The notes: generated by a model not told the origin, from the letters alone. A stretch of 6,472 bases of DNA from Yoonia sp. (GCA_028822885.1 JAPKCP010000188.1:1-6472), one strand, 5' to 3'. Counted from the first letter of the stretch, positions 1 through 5,807 are shown. Program-made: numbers and translations.

Positions 1-803
1 GCCGATAACAAGGCCTTAGCGGCAGGATAAACACCTTGAGTTTTGCCGTTTACCATGGCCGAAGCCCCAACAAACGTCATAAACCCGGCTGGATGGTACG
101 GCGCACCGCCGGGCATTTTGTAGCCCTTTTCATCCCACGGCTTCACGATTTTCGGCTCAGACAGGACCCATGCTTTGGCTGCATCAAGCAGCTCATCAGC
201 AGGGACAACCTCATCAATCACGCCAGCCCTCAAAGCGGCCTGCGGGCTGTTCATTTTACCCTCAAGCAACAGCGGTGAGGCGGCCATAGCGCCCAATTTA
301 CGGACCAAACGCGTGGTGCCACCAGCACCCGGAAAAATGCCAACCATGATCTCGGGCAGACCAATCTTGGCCTTTGGATTGTCGGCGGCAAAGATGCGGT
401 GACAAGCCAGCGGCACTTCAAGACCAATCCCAAGCGCAGTTCCCGGTAACGCAGCCGCAACGGGTTTACCGCCCTTATTGGTCTTTGGGTCCATGCCCGC
501 GCGCTCAATCTTGCGCAGGGCATGATGACCGTTCATCGTAAACTCAAACAAGCCCTTCGCCGGGTCATCTTTGTATTCCTCACGGATCGCGGCGAGCACG
601 TTCAGGTCCATGCCACCGGCAAACGTATCCTTGCCGGATGTAATGACAATTCCCTTAACAGCATCGTCATTTAACGCTTGATCGAACAGATCGTTGAGCA
701 AGGCCATGCTATCGCGCGACATCACGTTCATCGACTTGTCTTTAACGTCCCAAGTGATGACGCCAACGCCATCGGCGTCAATTTTCAGTGTAAAATCAGT
801 CAT
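1..803 (-). CDS. fadJ: FadJ-type enoyl-CoA hydratase/3-hydroxyacyl-CoA dehydrogenase, N-terminal part (C-terminus outside window)
   Basis: The frame is open from an ATG at 803 to base 1 (267 codons plus 2 nt), so the gene is cut by the window edge. The visible part is the crotonase (enoyl-CoA hydratase) domain of the bifunctional beta-oxidation enzyme, which hydrates trans-2-enoyl-CoA; the NAD-dependent 3-hydroxyacyl-CoA dehydrogenase half expected in this roughly 700-residue family lies outside. Family hallmarks are the oxyanion-hole region FAGGMDLN (residues 61-68), GTALGIGLE with Glu129, and IGLPE followed by GIFPGAGG with Glu151; by alignment with FadB these two Glu are the catalytic pair. 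The start is preceded by GGAG 8 nt upstream, and this site directly abuts the thiolase stop codon (TAAGGAG) across a 12-nt gap, implying translational coupling. A monofunctional hydratase cannot be strictly excluded from the visible part, but the sequence type (KPWDEKGYKMPGGAP region, residues 214 onward) is that of roseobacter FadJ. Confidence 0.9.
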   Translation of the reverse strand, partial: MTDFTLKIDADGVGVITWDVKDKSMNVMSRDSMALLNDLFDQALNDDAVKGIVITSGKDTFAGGMDLNVLAAIREEYKDDPAKGLFEFTMNGHHALRKIERAGMDPKTNKGGKPVAAALPGTALGIGLEVPLACHRIFAADNPKAKIGLPEIMVGIFPGAGGTTRLVRKLGAMAASPLLLEGKMNSPQAALRAGVIDEVVPADELLDAAKAWVLSEPKIVKPWDEKGYKMPGGAPYHPAGFMTFVGASAMVNGKTQGVYPAAKALLS

Positions 804-815
804 ATCATAGGCTCC

Positions 816-2027
816 TTACACGCGTTCAATGATTGTTGCCGCACCCATGCCGGATGCGATGCAAAGCGTGGCAAGGCCCGTGCCTTTGCCAGTCCGCTCA
901 AGCTCGTCCAGCAATGTGCCGATGATAATCGCACCTGTGGCACCCAATGGGTGACCCATCGCAATTGAGCCGCCGTTGACGTTTACCAAAGAAGGATCAA
1001 CATCAAACCGCTGCATAAAGCGTAACACGACAGCTGCAAATGCTTCGTTCACTTCAAACAGATCAATGTCGGAGATGCTCATGCCTGCGTCAGCTAGAAT
1101 CTTTTCAGTCACTGGCACAGGGCCAGTCAACATGATGGTGGGATCAGTCCCAATCTTAGCAGTTTGGCGGATCACAGCGCGGGGTTTAATCCCCATCGCC
1201 TCACCATATTCTTTTGATCCGATCAACAGACCAGCAGCACCATCAACGATACCTGAGGAATTCCCAGCGTGGTGAATATGGTTAATCCGCTCCAAGTGTG
1301 GATACTTCATCAACGCGACTTTGTCGAAGCCTGGCATCACTTCGCCCATGGCTTTGAATGCAGGGTTCAGTGCACCCAACGCCTGCATGTCAGTGCCCGG
1401 ACGCATGTATTCGTCGCGGTCCAGAATGGTCAGGCCATTCTGGTCTTTCACAGCCACTATGGACTTTTCAAACCGATTATCAGCCCATGCAGCAGCAGCG
1501 CGTTTCTGGGATTCAGCAGCCAACTGGTCGGCGTCATCACGGCTAAAGCCATATTCTGTCGCGATAATATCAGCCGAAATCCCCTGCGGAACGAAATAGG
1601 TATCCATCGCAATCGACGGATCAACAGCAATCGCAGCGCCGTCCGATCCCATCGCAACGCGGCCCATCATCTCAACACCGCCAGCGATATACGCTTGACC
1701 AGCGCCGCCCTTGACTTGGTTGGCAGCCAAATTCACAGCCTCCATGCCTGACGCACAGAACCTGTTGATTGCCAAACCGGGGATAGATTGATCCAACTCA
1801 GAGGCTAAAACAGCCGTCCGGGCCAAACACCCACCTTGCTCACCGACTTGGGTGACATTGCCCCAAATCACGTCTTCAACGGCGTGGCCCTCAAGACCAT
1901 TGCGGTCTTTCAAGGCGTTCAGAATACCAGCAGAAAGGCGAGCGGATGTGACTTCATGCAAAGAGCCGTCCTTGCGGCCTTTGCCGCGTGGGGTGCGAAT
2001 CGCGTCGTAAATATAGGCTTCGGTCAT
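816..2027 (-). CDS. fadA: Thiolase (acetyl-CoA C-acyltransferase/acetyltransferase)
   Basis: A complete 403-residue protein of the usual thiolase length, starting MTEAYIYDAIRTPRG. It cleaves 3-ketoacyl-CoA with CoA to give acetyl-CoA plus a shortened acyl-CoA. The catalytic residues are all present: nucleophile Cys91 in NRFCASGM, NEAFA at about 327-331, His359 in GHPLGATGA, and Cys389 in CIASGMG near the C-terminus. The start at 2027 has AAGGAG about 9 nt upstream, and that site runs straight on from the GST stop codon (TAAAAGGAG), with a 15-nt intergenic gap. It is followed after 12 nt by fadJ, the classical thiolase plus multifunctional-enzyme pair. Placement next to FadJ favours a degradative (FadA/FadI-like) role rather than the biosynthetic acetoacetyl-CoA thiolase of polyhydroxyalkanoate synthesis; chain-length preference cannot be read from the sequence, and the symbol is given by context. 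Confidence 0.93.
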   Translation of the reverse strand: MTEAYIYDAIRTPRGKGRKDGSLHEVTSARLSAGILNALKDRNGLEGHAVEDVIWGNVTQVGEQGGCLARTAVLASELDQSIPGLAINRFCASGMEAVNLAANQVKGGAGQAYIAGGVEMMGRVAMGSDGAAIAVDPSIAMDTYFVPQGISADIIATEYGFSRDDADQLAAESQKRAAAAWADNRFEKSIVAVKDQNGLTILDRDEYMRPGTDMQALGALNPAFKAMGEVMPGFDKVALMKYPHLERINHIHHAGNSSGIVDGAAGLLIGSKEYGEAMGIKPRAVIRQTAKIGTDPTIMLTGPVPVTEKILADAGMSISDIDLFEVNEAFAAVVLRFMQRFDVDPSLVNVNGGSIAMGHPLGATGAIIIGTLLDELERTGKGTGLATLCIASGMGAATIIERV

Positions 2028-2042
2028 CGGGATATTCTCCTT

Positions 2043-2678
2043 TTAGGCGCGGTCGGCGGGTGAGCCGGGCATGAGATCATAAGGGGCTTTCCAGCCGGGC
2101 TGGGCAGCAATGGCGTTTAACCAACGGTCGATGTGGGGGTAGTCTGCACGATCAAATGTGAACGGCTCTGGGTAGAACAAATACCCAGCAACGGAGATGT
2201 CAGCGATTGTCATGTCTGCAGCGGCAAGCCACGTTGTTGAACTCAATTGGGTCTCTACGACCTGTAACGCGGTTTTCAATCGACCTGCCTGAAAGCTGAT
2301 CACATCTGCATTGCGACGGTCTTCTGGCATGAAATTCATCATGAAACGCAGGCCTCCGGCAACGCCTGAGATTTTGTGATTGTCAAAAAACATCCAGCGT
2401 AACACGTCGCGGCGCTCGGCAGCGGATTTACCACCGAGCTTGCCTGTTTTGGACGAGATGTAATCTTGGATCACGCCAGATTGCGTGAGGACCATGTCAC
2501 CGTCTTCAAGCACTGGGACTTCGCCCATCACATTGAGATCAAGAAATTCTGGGGTGCGGACGCCACCATTGAAAAAATCGACATAGGCAGGGGTCCATTC
2601 TGCTCCGGACAATTCCAAAGTCAGGGCGGCCTTGTAGGCGTTCCCACTTTCGCCAAAGCAGTGCAAAGTCATTGTCAT
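2043..2678 (-). CDS. Glutathione S-transferase family protein
   Basis: A complete 211-residue soluble protein with the two-domain GST layout. The N-terminal thioredoxin-like domain (about 1-80) opens with TLHCFGESGNAYKAAL, of the SGN-x-x-K type found in many proteobacterial GSTs, where Ser11 or Asn13 would sit near the glutathione thiol. It continues with GEVPVLEDG, with the cis-proline Pro55, and then TQSGVI, whose Gln66-Ser67 bind the gamma-glutamyl group of glutathione in the family. The all-helical C-terminal domain (about 90-200) ends in WKAPYDLMPGS. Start ATG 2678 is favoured over ATG 2672 because an AAGGGG-like ribosome site lies about 7 nt upstream. The stop overlaps the thiolase ribosome site, so the gene is translated with the beta-oxidation genes. 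Its substrate is not known; a role in detoxifying reactive enoyl-CoA or aldehyde by-products, or in a glutathione-dependent acyl conversion, is only an inference from position. Confidence 0.9.
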   Translation of the reverse strand: MTMTLHCFGESGNAYKAALTLELSGAEWTPAYVDFFNGGVRTPEFLDLNVMGEVPVLEDGDMVLTQSGVIQDYISSKTGKLGGKSAAERRDVLRWMFFDNHKISGVAGGLRFMMNFMPEDRRNADVISFQAGRLKTALQVVETQLSSTTWLAAADMTIADISVAGYLFYPEPFTFDRADYPHIDRWLNAIAAQPGWKAPYDLMPGSPADRA

Positions 2679-2773
2679 GTCGTGGCCCCTTTCAAGGGTG
2701 TGTCCGGCCGCTTGGGTCGGAAAATGAGTTGTTTTGGCGAAATGAAGGCGGACGCTGCGCCCCTTAATCCCCC

Positions 2774-2785
2774 ATTAATGTTAAT
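2774..2785. other. AT-rich palindrome ATTAATGTTAAT
   Basis: Arms ATTAA and TTAAT surround a central TG, in an otherwise GC-richer stretch upstream of the GST gene. It could be part of a promoter or operator for GST-thiolase-fadJ, or simply an AT-rich interior of the inverted-repeat element. No well-spaced -35/-10 pair was found around it. Confidence 0.2.
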
Positions 2786-2841
2786 CGCCTATCATGAACA
2801 CGCGCGGAACGCAGGAGTGTGTCGTCGCGTGCGAAGTGAAG

Positions 2842-2887
2842 CCCCATCGTTGCATATCGGATAGCCAAGCCGTGAGGCGCGATGGGG
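2842..2887. repeat. 8-bp inverted repeat inside the 204-bp element
   Basis: CCCCATCG at 2842-2849 is mirrored by CGATGGGG at 2880-2887 with a 30-nt spacer. Together with GCGAAGTGAAG just outside on the left (2831-2841) and CTTCATTTCGC on the right (2906-2916), which pair completely if one G-U pair is allowed, it could extend into a longer bulged stem in RNA. This is seen directly; whether it folds in vivo is inference. Confidence 0.45.
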
Positions 2888-2940
2888 TCGAGCGCAACAC
2901 CTCATCTTCATTTCGCCAAAACAACTCAAAAATCCAACTG

Positions 2941-3153
2941 TCATTTCTTTCGTGCTTCCATCTCGGTGTTGAACTGCCTGATGCGAGGCCCCAAAATGTC
3001 CGGCTCAACTAGGCGATCAAAGTTCTCAAACACAAAGCTTAACGCTTCTCCCTTGGCCAATCCTGCCTCATCCGCGAACCGCGTCAAGCGGCGATATCCA
3101 TCCTCTGTCATGGCTACAGGAAAGCGGCGGGTCAGGCGGAAGCGTTTGGGCAT
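2941..3153 (-). CDS. Small ribbon-helix-helix-like hypothetical protein
   Basis: A 70-residue basic protein, complete, with AAAGGA about 6 nt before ATG 3153 and a TGA stop at 2941-2943. Its layout matches the ribbon-helix-helix fold by eye: a short strand (about residues 9-15, RRFPVAM), a first helix (17-30), the turn AGL (30-32), and a second helix (35-48, GEALSFVFENFDRLV), followed by a charged tail ending EARKK. RHH proteins of this size are typically DNA-binding repressors or antitoxins, but no toxin gene neighbours it and I do not recognise the specific family, so function is open. It lies 48 nt after the acyl-CoA dehydrogenase gene on the same strand and is likely co-transcribed, although a hairpin separates the two. 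It could be a local regulator of the downstream GST-thiolase-fadJ genes; that is inference. Confidence 0.7.
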   Translation of the reverse strand: MPKRFRLTRRFPVAMTEDGYRRLTRFADEAGLAKGEALSFVFENFDRLVEPDILGPRIRQFNTEMEARKK

Positions 3154-3174
3154 CAGCGATCCTTTGCGGGGTAG

Positions 3175-3195
3175 GGTGCGTGTTTACCACGCACC
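3175..3195. other. Strong 8-bp hairpin between acyl-CoA dehydrogenase and RHH-like gene
   Basis: GGTGCGTG (3175-3182) and CACGCACC (3188-3195) are perfect inverted arms around a 5-nt loop, starting 6 nt beyond the dehydrogenase stop codon. On the minus strand no run of T follows, so a canonical intrinsic terminator is not supported. It fits an mRNA-stabilising or partially terminating hairpin at the 3' end of the dehydrogenase message, which would lower expression of downstream genes. Confidence 0.55.
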
Positions 3196-3201
3196 ACCAC
3201 T

Positions 3202-4980
3202 TTAGAACTGTGCGGCGTCCAGTGCCATTACAGTATCGGCACCTGTGTTAATACGTGCAAGGTGCATGGCCGTCGCGGGTAATTGACGGGCCATATAATA
3301 CCGCCCAGTCGCGATCTTTGTCTCAAGGAAGTCGCGATCTGCATCGCCAGCGTCCAAGGCTTCCATCGCGGCTTTTGCCATGCGCGCCCACATCAACCCA
3401 AGGCAAACGTGACCCATCATATGCATAAAGTCATACGACCCAGACAAAGCGTTGTTCGGGTTCTTCATGCCATTCTGCATGAAATACATGCCCGCGGCCT
3501 GCATGTCCTTTGAAGCAGCTTTCAGCGGCTCAAGGAACGCGGTGTTCAGGTCAGCATTGTCTTCGTTTTCCTTGATGAATGTCTTCACCATGTCAAAGAA
3601 CGCCATCACGTGCTTTCCACCGTCTTGGGCCAACTTCCGGCCAACAAGATCGAGTGCTTGGACGCCATTTGCCCCTTCATAGATCATCGCAATCCGGGCA
3701 TCACGGGCGAATTGGGACATGCCCCATTCCTCGATATAGCCGTGCCCACCATAAACTTGCTGGGCGGCTGTTGCGTATTCAAAGCCCTTGTCGGTCAAAA
3801 AGCCCTTCAACACGGGCGTCATCAACGAAATCAAGCCATCGGCGTCAGCGTCATTGTTCTTATGGGCGCGGTCAATCAGGGTGCAGCCCCATAATGTGAA
3901 GGCGCGTGCCCCTTCAACAAAGCTTTTTTGATCCATCAGGTTCCGACGAATATCAGGATGCACGATCAGCGGATCGGCGGGCTTATCTGGAAACTCCACT
4001 CCAGTAACAGCACGCCCTTGAAGGCGGTCATTTGCATAAAAAACGGCGTTTTGATACGCAACCTCAGCTTGGGCATAGCCCTGCAGGCCCACACCCAGAC
4101 GGGCTTCGTTCATCATCGTGAACATTGCACGCATGCCTTTGTGTTCATCGCCAAGCAGATATCCGGTCGCTTCGTCGTAATTCATCACACAGGTAGCATT
4201 CCCGTGGATGCCCATCTTGTCTTCGATCTTCCCGACGCTCACGCCGTTCGGGTCGCCAAGCACACCTTCATCATCGACCATCACCTTTGGGACGATAAAC
4301 AACGACACACCTTTGATCCCATCAGGACCACCGGGGATTTTTGCTAAAACAAGGTGCACGATATTGTCAGCCAGATCGTGATCGCCTGCCGAGATAAAGA
4401 TCTTTTGGCCCGTAATCTGGTACGATCCGTCGTCTTGTGGCACAGCTTTCGTGCGCATCAGGCCCAGATCAGTGCCGCAATGCGGTTCTGTCAGGTTCAT
4501 GGTGCCGGTCCATTCGCATGTGACCATCTTGGGCAGCCATTTTTGCTTTTGGGCGTCGGTGCCGTGGGCGTGGATCGCTGAATAGGCGCCGTGGGTTAGG
4601 CCCTGATACATATTGAAGGCCATGTTCGCGGACACAAATGCTTCGTTCGCAGCGGAGCTCATCACATAAGGCAGGCCCTGACCTCCATACTCTGGATCAC
4701 AATCCATCGCGGTCCAGCCGCCGTCTTTCATGACCTTAAATGCAGCATCAAACCCTTTCGGTGTCCGCACAATGCCATTTTCCAGCACGCAGCCTTCCGT
4801 GTCTCCAACTGAATTGAGCGGGGCAAGGACTTCGCTTGCGACCTTACCGGCTTCTTCCAACACGGCACTGGTGAAATCCGCATCCAGATCTTCATATCCC
4901 GGGATATCTTGCGCGCTGACGTTCAGCAGGGTGTGCAACACAAACTGGAGGTCTTTTGTAGGGGCATTGTAGATTGGCAT
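3202..4980 (-). CDS. Acyl-CoA dehydrogenase, long FadE/DmdC-type (about 590 residues)
   Basis: A complete 592-residue FAD enzyme that oxidises acyl-CoA to trans-2-enoyl-CoA, passing electrons to electron-transfer flavoprotein. Domains in order: N-terminal helical domain (about 1-155, with PEYGGQGLP at 96-104), middle beta domain with the signature LTEPHCGTDLG (163-173) and GQKIFISAGDHD (191-202), C-terminal helical domain with QVYGGHGYIEEWGMSQFARD (408-427) and the catalytic base Glu435 in MIYEGANG, then an extra C-terminal helical extension (about 450-592) typical of the long subclass. A strong GAGGAG site sits 8 nt before ATG 4980. The same subclass includes 3-methylmercaptopropionyl-CoA dehydrogenase (DmdC) of marine bacteria, in which a Glu at this place is the base, so a DMSP-derived substrate cannot be excluded. 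With thiolase and FadJ downstream, a fatty or short-chain acyl-CoA substrate is more likely. It follows the MerR gene by 27 nt. Confidence 0.93.
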   Translation of the reverse strand: MPIYNAPTKDLQFVLHTLLNVSAQDIPGYEDLDADFTSAVLEEAGKVASEVLAPLNSVGDTEGCVLENGIVRTPKGFDAAFKVMKDGGWTAMDCDPEYGGQGLPYVMSSAANEAFVSANMAFNMYQGLTHGAYSAIHAHGTDAQKQKWLPKMVTCEWTGTMNLTEPHCGTDLGLMRTKAVPQDDGSYQITGQKIFISAGDHDLADNIVHLVLAKIPGGPDGIKGVSLFIVPKVMVDDEGVLGDPNGVSVGKIEDKMGIHGNATCVMNYDEATGYLLGDEHKGMRAMFTMMNEARLGVGLQGYAQAEVAYQNAVFYANDRLQGRAVTGVEFPDKPADPLIVHPDIRRNLMDQKSFVEGARAFTLWGCTLIDRAHKNNDADADGLISLMTPVLKGFLTDKGFEYATAAQQVYGGHGYIEEWGMSQFARDARIAMIYEGANGVQALDLVGRKLAQDGGKHVMAFFDMVKTFIKENEDNADLNTAFLEPLKAASKDMQAAGMYFMQNGMKNPNNALSGSYDFMHMMGHVCLGLMWARMAKAAMEALDAGDADRDFLETKIATGRYYMARQLPATAMHLARINTGADTVMALDAAQF

Positions 4981-5007
4981 TTGCGGGTCTCCTCAGGTTT
5001 TGTCTCT

Positions 5008-5427
5008 TTAAGTGGCGACTACTTTTCCACTGGCTAGATCGGCCAAGCGGGTGGCGCCCCATTTCATTTGTGTCGTCAGCTCCTCGATTGCCACGTTCAG
5101 TTCATCGCGCTGTGCGATCATGTCGGCGAGGTGCGTCTTAGCCAGCTCAAAGGTTTGCGCTAGCTGTGTTTGTTGGCTGTCACCCATATGGTAAAGAGCG
5201 AGAAGCTGGCGAATTTCCTCAAGACTAAATCCAAAACGCTTACCGCGTAGGATCAGCTTTAGGCGGGCACGGTCACTTTTGGTGAACAGGCGGCGCTGGC
5301 CGTCGCGAATGGGAAACAAGAGTTCCTTTTGCTCATAAAACCGCAAAGTGCGGGGGGTTACATCGTATTTCGCGCACATGTCGCGGATGGTCATTGTTTC
5401 TTGTGTCATCGTGCGCCTCTGCTGCAT
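5008..5427 (-). CDS. MerR-family transcriptional regulator, LiuR-like (operon regulator)
   Basis: A 139-residue regulator when started at ATG 5427. The frame stays open to ATG 5511, but the strong site GGAGGAA lies 6 nt before 5427, and the longer version would translate the palindromic operator region, so the shorter start is preferred (ATG 5409 is a weaker alternative). The N-terminal winged helix-turn-helix reads TIRDMCAKYDVTPRTLRFYE (residues 13-32), followed by LILRGKRFGFSLEEIRQLL typical of LiuR-like MerR proteins, and a C-terminal dimerisation coiled coil (about 85-128). The only cysteine is in the DNA-binding domain; the C-terminal metal-binding cysteines of CueR or MerR are absent, so an organic effector is expected. 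LiuR-type proteins are known to control branched-chain amino acid and fatty acid degradation genes in proteobacteria. It precedes the acyl-CoA dehydrogenase by 27 nt, so it probably heads and autoregulates the operon. Confidence 0.87.
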   Translation of the reverse strand: MQQRRTMTQETMTIRDMCAKYDVTPRTLRFYEQKELLFPIRDGQRRLFTKSDRARLKLILRGKRFGFSLEEIRQLLALYHMGDSQQTQLAQTFELAKTHLADMIAQRDELNVAIEELTTQMKWGATRLADLASGKVVAT

Positions 5428-5433
5428 TGTTGA

Positions 5434-5440
5434 TTCCTCC
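5434..5440 (-). promoter_or_regulatory. Ribosome binding site that decides the first MerR start
   Basis: GGAGGAA on the minus strand, 6 nt from ATG 5427. No comparable site precedes the ATG codons at 5469 or 5511, so translation most likely starts at 5427 and the sequence further upstream is free to act as promoter and operator. Confidence 0.8.
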
Positions 5441-5466
5441 AGCCGAGGTGCGCCGTTAGGGATCAC

Positions 5467-5495
5467 CATACAAGCTTTGTTGACGTTAACGTAAA
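5467..5495 (-). promoter_or_regulatory. Possible promoter of the MerR-acyl-CoA dehydrogenase operon
   Basis: On the minus strand, TTTACG (5490-5495) and TGTATG (5467-5472) are 17 nt apart and lie 40 nt before the reassigned start. The match to consensus is weak (4 of 6 and about 3 of 6). The -35-like box is inside the palindrome, so binding of a regulator there could block or reshape the promoter. This is a tentative call. Confidence 0.3.
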
Positions 5496-5496
5496 C
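5479..5496. promoter_or_regulatory. 18-bp near-perfect palindrome, candidate LiuR-type operator
   Basis: GTTGACGTTAACGTAAAC: the halves GTTGACGTT and (reverse complement) GTTTACGTT differ at one position. It sits 52 bp upstream of the reassigned MerR start. As I recall it, the published LiuR-family site is a similar TTGACGTTTACGT-like palindrome rich in ACGT half-sites, which this resembles. It would serve autoregulation and control of the beta-oxidation genes. The palindrome is seen directly; binding by the adjacent MerR protein is inference from family and position. Confidence 0.7.
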
Positions 5497-5517
5497 GGAA
5501 CGTGGCGTCATTTATGA

Positions 5518-5534
5518 GCTGACGAAAGGTCAGC
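5518..5534. repeat. 6-bp inverted repeat upstream of operator
   Basis: GCTGAC (5518-5523) and GTCAGC (5529-5534) are perfect inverted arms around GAAAG. No T run follows on either strand, so it is not a terminator. It lies about 20 bp beyond the main palindrome and might be an accessory protein-binding site or chance. Confidence 0.3.
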
Positions 5535-5807
5535 AAAGCTCACCCTACGTCATGCGCAATAATCTAAGAGGGAGGATCGGGCCACTTTCCCCCTAAAAGG
5601 TAGGATGTGAAGTCACGATAAGACACCCGTGGTAAGGTATTCTATACCAGATTCGCCTTATAAAAGGGCTTTGGAGTTATTGCCGAGGTCAAAAGCGGGT
5701 CTTGTTATGGTCCCGCAGATATCATGTCTTGAGCAGGCTCAATCTGGGAAATGTGGATGTCCAAAACGACTGATCTAAGCGAGTCTGGACCCAAAAGTGA
5801 CCCAAGG
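5535..5807. other. Noncoding stretch between the two MerR genes
   Basis: No convincing gene was found on either strand. It holds several short symmetric elements: a 13-nt palindrome GGTAT-TCT-ATACC (5636-5648), a perfect TTGAGC-AG-GCTCAA (5729-5742), arms GCGGG/CCCGC (5695-5699 and 5712-5716), and an outer 10-bp inverted pair GGGCCACTTT (5579-5588) / AAAGTGACCC (5794-5803) with one mismatch. The outer pair recalls ends of IS21-like elements and may mark a decayed non-autonomous insertion; this is weak. No T-rich terminator is evident for the second MerR gene. Confidence 0.4.
5729..5742. repeat. Perfect palindrome TTGAGC-AG-GCTCAA
   Basis: Two 6-bp arms around a 2-bp centre, about 70 bp downstream of the second MerR gene and some 300 bp upstream of the first. 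The symmetry suits a dimeric regulator, but its distance from both starts gives no clear target. Confidence 0.3.

Larger units (their letters stand above)
2725..2928. repeat. 204-bp segment bounded by perfect 23-bp inverted repeats; candidate MITE or structured intergenic repeat
   Basis: The left arm (2725-2747) and right arm (2906-2928) are perfect reverse complements over 23 bp; their shared core is TTTTGGCGAAATGAAG. Both arms are flanked on the outside by AAAA (2721-2724 and 2929-2932), which could be a 4-bp target duplication or chance. The interior also carries a near copy of the arm (2831-2841, GCGAAGTGAAG, 10 of 11 matching) and an 8-bp inverted repeat CCCCATCG (2842-2849) / CGATGGGG (2880-2887). 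Open frames across it do not resemble known proteins and overlap on both strands. It lies in the only long gap of the operon, between the RHH-like gene and the GST gene. Terminal repeats plus noncoding interior fit a miniature inverted-repeat transposable element, but a locally evolved long-range RNA stem is the alternative. Confidence 0.5.

Noticed and set aside
1269..1751. Plus-strand open frame of 160 codons
   Set aside because: It lies wholly antisense to the thiolase, has no recognisable domain, and the thiolase has all catalytic motifs; this is a shadow frame.
2466..2864. Plus-strand open frame of 132 codons running from the GST gene into the repeat
   Set aside because: Two thirds is antisense to the GST gene and the rest reads through the inverted-repeat element; no motif and no good ribosome site.
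2781..3008. Overlapping open frames on both strands across the repeat and the RHH-like gene
   Set aside because: They overlap the better supported RHH-like gene in other frames and their sequence comes largely from the repeat arms.
3175..3195. Intrinsic terminator
   Set aside because: The stem is good but no T run follows on the minus strand, and the plus strand has only TTT further on, so only a hairpin is reported.
3928..4347. Plus-strand open frame of 139 codons
   Set aside because: Antisense to the acyl-CoA dehydrogenase core; low-complexity composition without any family resemblance.
5428..5511. N-terminal extension of the first MerR protein from ATG 5511
   Set aside because: No ribosome site at 5511, a strong one before 5427, and the extension would encode the palindromic operator; the added residues are not typical of MerR proteins.
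5707..5778. 23-codon plus-strand frame with a C-G-C motif in the MerR intergenic region
   Set aside because: No ribosome binding site at a usable distance, too short to judge, and it lies over a palindrome; not supported as a gene.
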